Assembly (NCBI GenBank): GCA_030605915.1
Contig: JAUWHM010000033.1
Span: forward strand, 1-15,687
Direction of reading: 5' to 3'
Origin: Nitrospirota bacterium
Lineage (GTDB): Bacteria > NPL-UPA2 > JAGMAN01
Length of the DNA stretch: 15,687 nt
In this document: one piece after another, positions 6,901-13,587 of the stretch
Numbering within the stretch: the stretch's first letter is position 1
How the letters are laid out: every line of letters begins with the position of its first letter
Notes under the pieces: generated by a model
Seen by the model: only the letters and a program-made list of their open reading frames with translations
What the model was told of the DNA's origin: nothing
The model's database searches: none
Program-made: the position numbers and the translations under genes

Positions 6901-7168
6901 AGATTAGGTTCCCTGATAATCTTCGCTTCCCATATACTACAGGGACAGGATTTCCCCGTGTAGATGTCTGAACCTGGAGTTCACCAGGTTTGGGCTCTTC
7001 TGGAGAGGCTTTGAAATTCCGTCGGAAAAGAAGCGAAAGGCCATAGCTAATTATCCCCATTACAACCATTTGACCGACAAAAGTCCAGGCAAGAACTACA
7101 TCACCGTCAGGAATAGTGCGAGCTGTTAAAATAAAGTGAAAGAAATCCAAAAAACTATCTACCATCAT
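3977..7168 (-). CDS. Tail-tip/host-specificity protein (gpJ / 'megatron' type) with an inserted six-repeat NHL propeller, 1063 aa
   Basis: This is the central tail-tip protein of non-contractile tails: it closes the tube, binds fibres and helps start DNA entry. In order: a membrane-like hydrophobic helix (23-48), the GELQVQTSTRGNPVPVVYGKRRLSGNLIW block typical of these proteins (62-90), a poly-Gly loop (106-119), and YSVSFAFGVCMG (129-140). An NHL propeller follows (about 222-487). The hub resumes at ISKGILTNDLYGLGL (496-510), with LAHHNGYMTYQNGKI, and the C-terminal third (from about 735) is beta-sandwich or fibronectin-like. The ATG at 7168 overlaps the NlpC gene stop (ATGA). Order after BR0599 and NlpC/P60 genes matches gene-transfer-agent and lambda-like tail modules. 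The propeller is the odd part: ordinary members have a short linker there. It may serve as an adhesin. Confidence 0.85.
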   Translation of the reverse strand: MMVDSFLDFFHFILTARTIPDGDVVLAWTFVGQMVVMGIISYGLSLLFRRNFKASPEEPKPGELQVQTSTRGNPVPVVYGKRRLSGNLIWYDNFQTHRHEETQETGGGGGGKGGGGGGGSEITTVSYTYSVSFAFGVCMGVATVLKIWRGKDEIPSPDWENLGIRIYKGTADQNPDSHISSFVSRPPAYRNVCYVVFENFDLGEQAYMPNFSFEVSTSGDVFEFERKWGSYGTDDGQFDEPIGIYVYGSEVYTVEWGNHRVQVFDLDGIFQRKWGSYGTGDGQFDNPRGICILNNEVYVVDTNNNRIQVFDLSGNFIRKWGSPGSGDGQFDDPSDIDIYGNEVYVTDYRNHRIQVFDLSGNFIRKWGSLTYPNEVTVYGDEVYVSEATNHHITVFDLNGNFQRQWGSYGTGDGQFNAPYGIGVSGDEVYVCDRHNHRVQVFDLNGNFRREWGSYGTDDGQFNQLFGICIRSSIYITEAGNHRVQVFGHSDMTPPAISKGILTNDLYGLGLSEGKLDLIAFSETEEYCKDNDMFISILIDGAISVVDFLQNILAHHNGYMTYQNGKIAHKQIKTESIENTINVDTDVIRKDPPVDIQRDAFRDIKNQIKLKYTKRVDAYTVGIVIAEDEVHQKDHGLKDGTVTLDGYTQGTRAQKFAYTILRRSLKNPMRYSFSVGPKKVEKVLPGAVFALTDSQLGVTELPMRVISIKEGKDYKVDVDAVEEIDYILDTKDAPSDESYTPPPRGGDPGNVVNPMLSEFPPLITLDDLIVSIQYSESGKEEWAGATIYQSYDDTTYTARQSSYGAGLTGVVDSVTPGKVTITITDEDITLGSLADVFALLSSLNTNMCWVKESGIYFRFAKATLVAAKQWDLEGIIWDSFGAPSLIHNISAGQTVSFLKYKRAPLPFTYPLERKGSTIYIKIVSFNFYGEHEDISLITPQQIAFEAVGSRPIAPQNLEIDGKGNITKIGAGDILLRWRSCNRLTRGLDYERSDQIQEDTDFIRFDITVKSGGSTLRSVSVTATTWTYTSAMQTEDGNPASIKFEITKLCEKNKSFKSSLDITVV
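5708..6505 (-). repeat. Six NHL-type repeats (138-bp period) inside the tail-tip gene
   Basis: Six repeats start at residues 224, 270, 316, 362, 401 and 447; four are 46 residues (138 bp), the fourth is 39 and the last about 45. The consensus is F-x-R-K-W-G-S, then G-x-G-D-G-Q-F, a G-I, EVYV, NHR(I/V)QVFDL-x-G-N. Blade 4 lacks the GTGDGQF segment. Six repeats is the number that closes an NHL propeller. A 53-base stretch is identical at 6065-6117 and 6203-6255, exactly 138 bases apart, and 35 bases are identical at 5924-5958 and 6317-6351. Confidence 0.88.
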
Positions 7169-7599
7169 TTACCCTTCCATCGCATAATCATTGTGAAATG
7201 GGTCTTCATGGCACGATCGTTAATGTCAAACTCTGCCACTCCATACTGTATGTGTGAATGTATAGCTTTGCCATCACCAAGGTAGAAGGCAGCATGGGAA
7301 TTAGTTTTAGCAAATTTATAAACTAAGATGTCTCCTACTTTAATCTTCTCTAACTTGACTGGTCGGCAATATCTACCCATCTCCGCCATCATTTTACTCT
7401 CTGCACAGTGTAATGCCCAATCTCTGGGGTAAGGTTGTATCTCATACTTCTCATCCAGCCATCTCACGGCTTTAGCCACGCCTACCAGGAAATGGATACA
7501 GTCTACCCGATAGCCTTTTACACAGACCCCATGCATCCACTTTGTCCCTATCCAGCTACGGCATTCCTTTATGAATTGATTTTCTTCTTTTTTAGTCAT
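7165..7599 (-). CDS. NlpC/P60-type tail peptidase (phage cell-wall peptidase), 144 aa
   Basis: These cysteine peptidases sit on the tail tip and cut peptidoglycan stem peptides during DNA entry; lambda gpK and gene-transfer-agent homologues are relatives. Visible motifs: Cys34 in RVDCIHFLVG (the nucleophile; the family usually has DC(S/W)xF), a KVGDILVYKF stretch before the histidine strand, and His102 in SHAAFYLGDGKAIH as the catalytic histidine, with His114 or His116 nearby. Length fits a single-domain tail enzyme. The start ATG shares one base with the stop of the BR0599-type gene (TAATG), and its own stop overlaps the tail-tip start, so production is coupled. No signal peptide, as expected for a virion enzyme. 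It should not be taken for the lysis endolysin. Confidence 0.87.
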   Translation of the reverse strand: MTKKEENQFIKECRSWIGTKWMHGVCVKGYRVDCIHFLVGVAKAVRWLDEKYEIQPYPRDWALHCAESKMMAEMGRYCRPVKLEKIKVGDILVYKFAKTNSHAAFYLGDGKAIHSHIQYGVAEFDINDRAMKTHFTMIMRWKGK

Positions 7600-8435
7600 T
7601 AGTACATCACCTCGGGCCGGGGGATATACTCAAAGGCCAGGGAGTTGACATAATTGTTGAACTTCTCATCGCATGTTTTCCCAGACTTATCACAGCCTGG
7701 ATACACTTCAAAGGTATCCCCTGCCGCCACATCAAAATCAAATGGATGGTAGACTTCTGCATTGCCATCATTATGAAGTCTGATGGTTCGGCTTACCCCA
7801 TTATTGTCCCCGGATGTCATCTTGATTTCTCCCAGGATGAAATAACCTGAGGGATTAGTGGCATAATTGAAGACAGCATCTATAATCTTCGTTTTTGTAG
7901 AACCTGTATCGGCTGTACCTGTCTGCTTATAGCTTGCTTTCGATAATCCGCAATATGAATCAAACAATCTATGATTGCATTGCTCCTGGTAGATAATCTT
8001 TGGAATTGTCTGCTTGAGCATATCAAGGGTCGAAGTAACAGAGGGCTTGGCTGTCTTTCTATTAAACTTAATTCCTTTCCCTACCTGCCCCCTGAATATC
8101 TCTCTTTTCTCGGTTACCATAGCAGGGTTAATGATGTTGATAATTACCTCAGCGTTATCAAACCAGCCTAATTGAATGGCCTCTATGATAGTCTTCCCGC
8201 TAATGGTGAAGGCGTGAATCCCAAGGGAGATATCTACCGTATCTACTTGAAGGTCTGTATGGTAGCTTACCTTGGTCCGCGTAATGGGAACTGTCTGATA
8301 TTCATTACCATCTATCTTGGGCAGTTTTGTATATGTCCCTCCGTAGGGGGTAAGATATAATTTCTCCCCGGTGCCGAGAGTAATGTCATAAATATCGGTT
8401 AGCTGCGGTTCCTCTTTAGTCAAGTCAAGGCTCAT
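7599..8435 (-). CDS. Tail hub protein, DUF2163 / BR0599 family, 278 aa
   Basis: In gene transfer agents and related siphophages this family forms the baseplate hub between the distal tail ring and the tip. The N-terminal part (to about residue 140) has the DUF2163 pattern (YDITLGTGEKLYLTPYGG, ISGKTIIEAIQLGWFDNAEV, IFRGQVGKGIKF). The C-terminal part has four cysteines: C153 and C162 in QEQCNHRLFDSYCGL, and C248 and C255 in PGCDKSGKTCDEKFNN, ending in FEYIPRPEV. Four such cysteines in lambda gpL and related hubs bind an Fe4-S4 cluster, so the same is likely here. I chose the ATG at 8435 over a TTG at 8450 because it forms TAATG with the upstream stop and has GGAGAG seven bases before it; the TTG overlaps that ribosome site. 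Confidence 0.85.
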   Translation of the reverse strand: MSLDLTKEEPQLTDIYDITLGTGEKLYLTPYGGTYTKLPKIDGNEYQTVPITRTKVSYHTDLQVDTVDISLGIHAFTISGKTIIEAIQLGWFDNAEVIINIINPAMVTEKREIFRGQVGKGIKFNRKTAKPSVTSTLDMLKQTIPKIIYQEQCNHRLFDSYCGLSKASYKQTGTADTGSTKTKIIDAVFNYATNPSGYFILGEIKMTSGDNNGVSRTIRLHNDGNAEVYHPFDFDVAAGDTFEVYPGCDKSGKTCDEKFNNYVNSLAFEYIPRPEVMY

Positions 8436-8809
8436 TATGATGCTCTCCAATATGTCTCTATGAAGTTCACTTCATTCAAATGCCACAACTTATGAGCAAA
8501 ATATTCCACATTCATCATATCTTCCTCAAATCGCACTATGTAGGGCAGGCTATTCTGAGGGTTGACCCAGTAGAATGTCTCCGTCCTCCCCTTCCTGGCA
8601 ATGAAGAAGGCGAATATTGAATTCCTGTCTGTTTCGTTAAGGTATCTATATCTTAATCTGATTCTTAGCTGTGCCTCATCTACACCTAAGATTCGTTGCT
8701 CGCTTCCATCGACATAAGTTATAGTTTCCCCCTCAAACGTGGGAATCATAATGATAGGGAACATAAGACCAGGGGCCTCGGGATATCGGGGTAGGGCAGG
8801 AATATCCAC
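8435..8809 (-). CDS. Distal-tail (Dit-like, DUF2460-type) protein, second copy, 124 aa
   Basis: It precedes the hub gene, the place of the distal tail protein (gp12-like) in gene-transfer-agent-type tails. It aligns by eye along its length with the protein at 11277-11639: EQR, a basic RIRLRYRY strand, FF-x-x-x-KG, F-x-W-x-NP, Y-x-V-x-FE, a late W, then E-x-x-x-IE. The given start is GTG at 8809, but no ribosome site is visible before it. The same frame runs back without a break to an in-frame TGA at 8866-8864, and beyond that TGA lies a 53-residue ORF in the same frame. The protein may therefore be the 3' part of a longer gene broken, or bridged, at that TGA. The domain itself seems complete from the GTG. 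Its stop overlaps the hub ATG. Confidence 0.75.
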   Translation of the reverse strand: MDIPALPRYPEAPGLMFPIIMIPTFEGETITYVDGSEQRILGVDEAQLRIRLRYRYLNETDRNSIFAFFIARKGRTETFYWVNPQNSLPYIVRFEEDMMNVEYFAHKLWHLNEVNFIETYWRAS

Positions 8810-8863
8810 CGCAAGGCTGATAGAGTGCGAGATAAAAGCAGTATCTTCGAAAGGAAAGATTAT

Positions 8864-9025
8864 TCATGCAGAGGCAAGAGCCTCCTCAGCTATTGTAATG
8901 GTAGACAGTTCTATTTTAGCAGAAGCAAGGGCAGTTTCCTCCAGATCATAAGTGGGAGGGGTGGCAATAATTGCAATAACTGCTAATAATGGATTGGTAA
9001 ATTGTGGATTGAGATAAACACTCAT
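8864..9025 (-). CDS. 53-residue ORF ending at an in-frame TGA before the second Dit-like gene
   Basis: The ATG at 9025 overlaps the LamG gene stop (ATGA), the standard coupled junction of this operon, which supports translation. The protein begins MSVYLNPQFTNPLLAVIAII and continues with two copies of an EExALASA-like motif (ETALASAKIEL and EEALASA). It ends at TGA 8866-8864, after which the frame stays open for 18 codons, including a third similar stretch (EDTAFISHSISL), and joins the Dit-like protein. I do not recognise a family. Either this is a short separate protein, or the first part of a 196-codon gene interrupted by a nonsense codon or by readthrough. The repeat alignment puts the stop where the other copies have Lys and Ser. 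Confidence 0.55.
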   Translation of the reverse strand: MSVYLNPQFTNPLLAVIAIIATPPTYDLEETALASAKIELSTITIAEEALASA

Positions 9026-9705
9026 AACCGTGCCTGCTCATAATGTCTGCGGATTTCTTGGGCTGATAATGCTCTATTGTAGATTCTAACTTCGCTTATT
9101 CTGCCATTAAAATACTGCCCCTTACCAACTCCATAGTCACGACAACCAAGACGAAAATTACTAGGAGTAACTATTGTCCCAGTTAAAGTAACATTACCAA
9201 CGTATGCTCCACCCCCATAAAAACTGAAATCATTCCCCTTCCGCACAGCAGCCACATCATACCATTTCCCTGCTACTCCCATACTATATGCGGGGCTTGT
9301 GTTAAAATCATCATCAGCAGTATTCCGCATACCAGCGGTTATATTGCCATTACTATAACTAAAATGTGGAGCATTACGATAATTCCCATATGTTTGATAT
9401 TGAGACAGAGGTATTTGCCAGTTAGCCCCAACGTCATCTGGACTAAGGCTCATCAGAACGGTGAAGTCGTTTAGCGGATCAATAACAACAGACGGAGTCG
9501 TTAAGTAATCGTTACCCCCATCAAAATCCAATGCAAACCCTTTATAATTACGGCCCACCCCCCATTTTGTCCCATATAGTAACGTCCCATGATTACCTTC
9601 CACCGATAAATCACTTATCTCACGGCCTGTTCCTTCAAAGCATGAATAATATAGAATGAGCCCGTCATCCGAAGGATGCTGGAAGGGTACTGCTAATGGA
9701 TACAT
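9022..9705 (-). CDS. LamG / concanavalin A-like domain protein of the tail, 227 aa
   Basis: The whole protein is one lectin-type beta-sandwich of the LamG (Laminin_G_3) kind. Diagnostic stretches: GLILYYSCFEGTGREISDLS followed by GNHGTL, FDGGNDYLTTP, KWYDVAAVRKGNDFSFY, and the family's C-terminal NGRISEVRIYNRALSAQEIRRHYEQ. There is no signal peptide, so it is probably a virion protein rather than a secreted one. The ATG at 9705 directly follows the stop of the 62-residue gene (TAA-ATG); its own stop overlaps the next ATG. Such domains bind carbohydrate or protein ligands; on a phage tail they would help contact host surface glycans. The ligand cannot be told from sequence. Confidence 0.84.
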   Translation of the reverse strand: MYPLAVPFQHPSDDGLILYYSCFEGTGREISDLSVEGNHGTLLYGTKWGVGRNYKGFALDFDGGNDYLTTPSVVIDPLNDFTVLMSLSPDDVGANWQIPLSQYQTYGNYRNAPHFSYSNGNITAGMRNTADDDFNTSPAYSMGVAGKWYDVAAVRKGNDFSFYGGGAYVGNVTLTGTIVTPSNFRLGCRDYGVGKGQYFNGRISEVRIYNRALSAQEIRRHYEQARL

Positions 9706-9894
9706 TTATTCTATTGCTCCCAGATTAGCCTCTAAATCTGTCTTTACTAAGTCTTCATCCGCTAATTTTGCGTTATCTTCATCGATCTTAGCTTTGAACT
9801 TTTTCTTTAAGTTAGCCAGGGTATCTTCATCCTTATAGAAGACCTCCGAATAACTTCTGCCATAGGTACCAGTCTTTGACAATAGCCATATCAA
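9706..9894 (-). CDS. Small uncharacterised tail-cassette protein, 62 aa, uncertain start
   Basis: I do not recognise a family. The body is a charged helix (YKDEDTLANLKKKFKAKIDEDNAKLADEDLVKTDLEANL), likely a coiled coil. The start is doubtful. TTG at 9894 opens the frame, but the clear ribosome site AAAGGAG is only three bases before it. The same site is ideally placed (eight bases) for an ATG at 9889, which lies in another frame and gives just 18 codons beginning MAIVKDWY. A one-base difference near 9870-9885 would join MAIVKD to GTYGRSYSEVFYKDEDTL, a natural-looking protein. The gene may carry a frameshift, or initiate weakly. Its stop abuts the LamG start. Confidence 0.55.
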   Translation of the reverse strand: MIWLLSKTGTYGRSYSEVFYKDEDTLANLKKKFKAKIDEDNAKLADEDLVKTDLEANLGAIE

Positions 9895-9909
9895 ATTCTC
9901 CTTTTAATA

Positions 9910-10281
9910 TCAGACAGTCATTCCAACAGCGAAGGCCCAGACGGTAATGCTATCAGCACTGTCGTTGTTAGTGACCTTTACCCTGATATACTTTACCTCC
10001 GGACCTATGCGGACACTTTTCATCTTTGTGGCTGAAGCAGTATAGTCTATCTCATACTGGGTATAGGGGACTGTATCCCAGGTGCTATTGTCGGGAGAAG
10101 TCTGAACCTCTAACTTTGTATTGCCATCTGGGGTCCCCCCAAACACAACCTCCATGCCGATGATAATGCCGACATAGGAGGAACAGTCCAGGACTGACGA
10201 TGTGGAAGACGATCCTGCGGTTACAGTCGTCTTTGAAGCTTGTGTCCCGATTAAATCAGTTTTTGCTTTTGCTACTGCCAT
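9910..10281 (-). CDS. Beta-sandwich structural protein of the tail cassette, 123 aa
   Basis: The sequence is short beta strands with Ser/Thr-rich turns: KTTVTAGSSSTSSVLDCSSYVGIIIGMEVVF, then LEVQTSPDNSTWDTVPY, and VRIGPEVKYIRVKVTNNDS. The SPDNSTWDT and YIRVKVTN stretches resemble discoidin-like or fibre-associated beta sandwiches found among phage tail and decoration proteins. No signal peptide. The ATG at 10281 has GGAGGT at good spacing, and it lies 15 bases after the 322-residue gene. A small accessory tail protein that binds a ligand or caps a fibre is a reasonable reading; a specific role cannot be assigned. Confidence 0.7.
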   Translation of the reverse strand: MAVAKAKTDLIGTQASKTTVTAGSSSTSSVLDCSSYVGIIIGMEVVFGGTPDGNTKLEVQTSPDNSTWDTVPYTQYEIDYTASATKMKSVRIGPEVKYIRVKVTNNDSADSITVWAFAVGMTV

Positions 10282-10296
10282 AGCCTTACCTCCATA

Positions 10297-11265
10297 TTAT
10301 GATGGGGATAGTTTGAATTCTACGGTTACAGTTCTGGACTCACCTGATACTTTTGTCCCAAGGTCCTGTAGACCTCTGGCAAGGTTGACAGGACTATCTG
10401 CCAGACCATTATCTATTGTCCATTCCTGCCAGGAGAAATTAGCGTCATCACCGCCAAATATAGCTCTAAATGTGGCCTTCTGGTCAGAGCCATATTGTGG
10501 GTAGGTTGCCTCCATACCCTTATACCAGGTTGTCACCGCTTTCATATCATCCAGCCAGATGTCACATACTCCCGGGTCAACGGTAGCATCTATCCCCACT
10601 GAAATGATAGCCGTAAGTAGTGACGGGTTAGACAAGGCAATTGTTACCTCCGTCCAAACTCCGGCGGATAGGGCGGGGATATCCAGCGTCTCCAGAGGGC
10701 TGGCACAGGCTGCAGTATCATCCAGGAGTAGCCGCAGATCCCCGGCAGCTCTGGCTACTGAAGACTTGATCCAGAACCTGACATACTTATAGGCTGATAA
10801 ATCTATAGAAGCCCTATCGTGATAGGCAAGTAAACCTGTGGCGAAAGCATCAGCGACAGATAGTTTTACACTGTTTGGTCCGACCTTTTTGTCGCCGGAA
10901 TCTAAAGCTGAGGTAACATTAGTGCTAGGGGTCCAATTGGTCTCAGCATCATCGATGACTACCTCTGCCTGAAGACCAGTTTGGGTTCTATCAGCGGCCA
11001 CCGTTGAGTCACCCATCCCTATCCGGGCATTGGCATTGTTGAAGGCTGTCCCACTACCTCCACACATGAGCGTCAGTATCCCATCCATTCCCTCATCCAA
11101 TACCGTATTCTTAGCTGTAATCACCTTATAAGGTTTGCCTTCTGCTTTGATGGCTTCTTCCCGGGTCTTATAATCTCCTTTGAAACATTCGACAGTGACC
11201 CGGCCTTCAACCTTGACCAGCCCTGTTTTGGCTATTACTAATCCACTTGGCCTTCTCTCTATCAT
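10297..11265 (-). CDS. Tail structural protein with an inserted carbohydrate-binding-like jelly roll, 322 aa
   Basis: Two parts interleave. The outer frame (about 50-100 and 243-322) has the pattern of a widespread small phage structural protein: NTVLDEGMDGILTLM, ARIGMGDSTVAADRTQTGLQA, then WYKGMEATYPQ, ATFRAIFGGDDANFSWQEW, GLQDLGTKVSGESRTVTVEFKLS. Between A100 and about residue 242 lies a different domain: VGPNSVKLSV, IDLSAYKYVRFWIKSS, DLRLLLDD, GVWTEVTIALSN, VCDIWLDDM, which is the pattern of galactose-binding-like or carbohydrate-binding jelly rolls. The insertion thus falls between LQA and YKGMEATYPQ, which are adjacent in ordinary relatives. ATG at 11265 has GGAG seven bases upstream. 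Family statements are from memory, not a search. Confidence 0.75.
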   Translation of the reverse strand: MIERRPSGLVIAKTGLVKVEGRVTVECFKGDYKTREEAIKAEGKPYKVITAKNTVLDEGMDGILTLMCGGSGTAFNNANARIGMGDSTVAADRTQTGLQAEVVIDDAETNWTPSTNVTSALDSGDKKVGPNSVKLSVADAFATGLLAYHDRASIDLSAYKYVRFWIKSSVARAAGDLRLLLDDTAACASPLETLDIPALSAGVWTEVTIALSNPSLLTAIISVGIDATVDPGVCDIWLDDMKAVTTWYKGMEATYPQYGSDQKATFRAIFGGDDANFSWQEWTIDNGLADSPVNLARGLQDLGTKVSGESRTVTVEFKLSPS

Positions 11266-11276
11266 TGTCTTTCTCC

Positions 11277-11639
11277 CTATATGACCTCAATCAATCTGAT
11301 TTCACCAATATTCCATACTTTATCTTGTGGGGTATTTGATACATGCCGTACATCAAGCGCCCCGTTCTCGAATTTCACGGTATAAGTATTCTCATCTTTG
11401 GGATTAGTCCAATCAAACTTCTTATGTGGTCCTTTTACAGAGATGAAAAAGTTCTGGAGCAAATCTTTATCTGCAGTGCTTATAGCCTTATATCGAAACC
11501 GGAACCTGCTCTTTTCTTGGGCAATGTTAGATTTTCTTTGTTCAACCTTGCCCTTATAATGAACTATGCTCGTATCCCATATAGGCTCTGTGATTATCGG
11601 GAACTCTGGATTCTGGCTTAGTGTGGGATACGTAGGCAT
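11277..11639 (-). CDS. Distal-tail (Dit-like, DUF2460-type) protein, first copy, 120 aa
   Basis: It follows the tape measure gene directly (TAA-ATG), the normal place of the distal tail protein, which forms the ring joining tube and tip. By eye it is a paralogue of the protein at 8435-8809: shared EQR, RFRFRYK, FF-x-x-VKG, F-x-W-TNP, Y-x-VKFE, and a late W with E-x-R-x-IE. The N terminus (YPTLSQNPEFPI) matches the other copy's (LPRYPEAPGLMFPI). Two Dit-like genes in one tail operon are unusual; they bracket the cassette of ligand-binding proteins, so duplication may have created the site where that cassette was placed. Which copy forms the ring is unknown. Confidence 0.76.
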   Translation of the reverse strand: MPTYPTLSQNPEFPIITEPIWDTSIVHYKGKVEQRKSNIAQEKSRFRFRYKAISTADKDLLQNFFISVKGPHKKFDWTNPKDENTYTVKFENGALDVRHVSNTPQDKVWNIGEIRLIEVI

Positions 11640-13568
11640 TTACCCCATCCTTCTTATTGGATCATTGTCATCAAAAGCAGACTTCACTATCTTTGTCAGG
11701 GCATCTCTGTTGTTCTCCATATAATCCTGAAAAGACTGAGCATCCATTGCCTGGATGTTGATCGTATAATTCCTTGCTGGTCCCTGGTTGCCCCACCGCT
11801 CCTTGCCAACACCTGCGGCCGCCAGCCTTGCCGGCGTCCCGACCATTTCGTCATCGTGGGCAATGATAGGCACAGCTCGCCCTCTGGCTACCATCAGCCC
11901 TTCCTGAGCCTGGGGAATATAGGGAAGTGGTCGGACTTGTCCTTGCTGAATCATTCCTCCTCTTGCAAGTCCTCCTCCTCCCCCTCCAAACCATCCACCT
12001 ATACTCGAACTGAGCATTTTTGTCATTATAGCCTTCGCCATAAGCTCTGATAATATCTTTGCCATCATACGGCCAAATGCTCTGAAGTAATCCTGAGTGG
12101 TCTTTAACTCCCCGGTAATAGCATCAAAGAAGAAAGTGCTCATTGATTGTTGCATTGCCTGGGCTGTTTGCTGGGTTAGGTGTTTTAGGACTTCAAATTC
12201 TTCTTTAGCCTTCTCTGTGCCTTTTTTTATATCCTCGTATCTTAATTCCGCGTACTGCCGGATTATAGCGGCAATTTCGCCGTCCTCCCCGTATGTTTCA
12301 AGCCAGGCTGTAACCTGATCATCTAAAGCAGCTATCTGAGCGGCCCGTTCTCCCTGAGTCATCCCGAGAATCTCAATATTAAGTTTTTGGCGCAGGGCTG
12401 CTATCTCTTTCATCTTTTGCGCTGTAGCTGGTATATCAATTCCAAGCCCTGGCATTGAAGGCTCAGCTCCCGCTTCTGGTGGAGTCTCCTGTTCCTTTCT
12501 CAATTGCCCAAGTCTTTCTTGAAGCAATTTCAACTCCTCTCTCAAATCACGAGTTCGTTCGAGTGCATAAGTAGGGCCCCTTTTCATCATTTCCCAAACT
12601 CTTTTTATATAGCCTGGTTCAAGTTGCTTTCTAACCTCTCCTATTCTTTTCTCTATCTCTTCAATCCTTGTCGGTATTACTGGAGGGATATCCAAAGCTG
12701 CTATAAATTTACGCCATGCACCCTCTGCCTCTACTATGTTCTTTACCCATTGGCCAATTGCTTCTCCAAATGCTTTTGCCTTCTCTATAATCTTTGGCAT
12801 ATTATCTTTGAACCAGTCAACTAAGCGCTCCAGATGGGGCAATAATCCCTGTGCTATCCCTAACCACACGCCTTTCAGGCCTGCTTTTACGGCTGTGAGC
12901 TTGTCATCAAATCTTTTCATGGCGACAACTGTTTCAGCAGTCATAATTATGCCGAGTATTTTCGCTTCATCGCCCATTTCCTTTATATAATCTCTCCCTT
13001 TCTTCAGGAAAGGAATAAGTTCTCTTGCTATCCGTTTGCCGAGTAACATCTGTACTGCATGCATTTCTTCGGTAGAGAGTTTGGCTTGAGAAAGACGGTC
13101 AGATAATTTTAGAAGTAGCTTATCTGCAGTGATTAGCCTGCCTTCATTATCACGGTAGACAATGTTAAGAGTCTCAAAGTATCGTATGTATGAAGCCATT
13201 CCCTCACCAGCATAGCCAAGAGCGGCTACCAAACTCATGAGCCCCTTTGCAAGTGCTTCCTGGTTACCATGCTCTTGTTCTATAGCATAAATGAGCTTGC
13301 CAAGTTCCTTAACATTGACGCCAGTAAGTTTTGATAGTTTATCTAGCTGCAACCCATATCTTATTGCACTCTTTATGCCCTTTACGAAGGCTGCTGTTAC
13401 CATGGCAATACCTATGACAGCCAGCAACTTCAGCCTGCGCATTAATGCTCCGGCTGCCTGGCGAATACGGGTCAGACTTCGCCCCCATACAGTTGAGGCT
13501 CTTTTGAATGCAGCGGTAGCCCTGTCCCGCAATGTCATCTTAATGCTTATTTCTCTATTGGTCGGCAT
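11640..13568 (-). CDS. Tail tape measure protein, 642 aa
   Basis: This protein sets tail length and is ejected into the cell envelope with DNA. The N terminus is basic and helical (MTLRDRATAAFKRAS), with a hydrophobic helix at about 46-65 (LKLLAVIGIAMVTAAFVKGI). Long helical segments follow (ELGKLIYAIEQEHG..., and a coiled coil around 300-370, RIEEIEKRIGEVRKQL). The C-terminal region (STFFFDAITGELKTTQDYFRAF, MMAKILSELMAKAIMTK, then a poly-Gly loop and ARGGM) is typical of lambda-type tape measure C termini. At 642 residues a rough rule of about 1.5 angstrom per residue gives a tail near 95 nm. The gene follows the chaperone genes, as usual, but 263 bases away because an opposite-strand gene lies between. 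ATG at 13568; ribosome site is only AAGGGG. Confidence 0.88.
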   Translation of the reverse strand: MPTNREISIKMTLRDRATAAFKRASTVWGRSLTRIRQAAGALMRRLKLLAVIGIAMVTAAFVKGIKSAIRYGLQLDKLSKLTGVNVKELGKLIYAIEQEHGNQEALAKGLMSLVAALGYAGEGMASYIRYFETLNIVYRDNEGRLITADKLLLKLSDRLSQAKLSTEEMHAVQMLLGKRIARELIPFLKKGRDYIKEMGDEAKILGIIMTAETVVAMKRFDDKLTAVKAGLKGVWLGIAQGLLPHLERLVDWFKDNMPKIIEKAKAFGEAIGQWVKNIVEAEGAWRKFIAALDIPPVIPTRIEEIEKRIGEVRKQLEPGYIKRVWEMMKRGPTYALERTRDLREELKLLQERLGQLRKEQETPPEAGAEPSMPGLGIDIPATAQKMKEIAALRQKLNIEILGMTQGERAAQIAALDDQVTAWLETYGEDGEIAAIIRQYAELRYEDIKKGTEKAKEEFEVLKHLTQQTAQAMQQSMSTFFFDAITGELKTTQDYFRAFGRMMAKILSELMAKAIMTKMLSSSIGGWFGGGGGGLARGGMIQQGQVRPLPYIPQAQEGLMVARGRAVPIIAHDDEMVGTPARLAAAGVGKERWGNQGPARNYTINIQAMDAQSFQDYMENNRDALTKIVKSAFDDNDPIRRMG

Positions 13569-13587
13569 TGATTAGCCCCTTTTTTTG

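Noticed and set aside
7165..7599. Reading the NlpC/P60 protein as the phage endolysin
   Set aside because: Its place between hub and tail-tip genes with coupled overlaps is that of the virion-associated tail peptidase, not of a lysis cassette.
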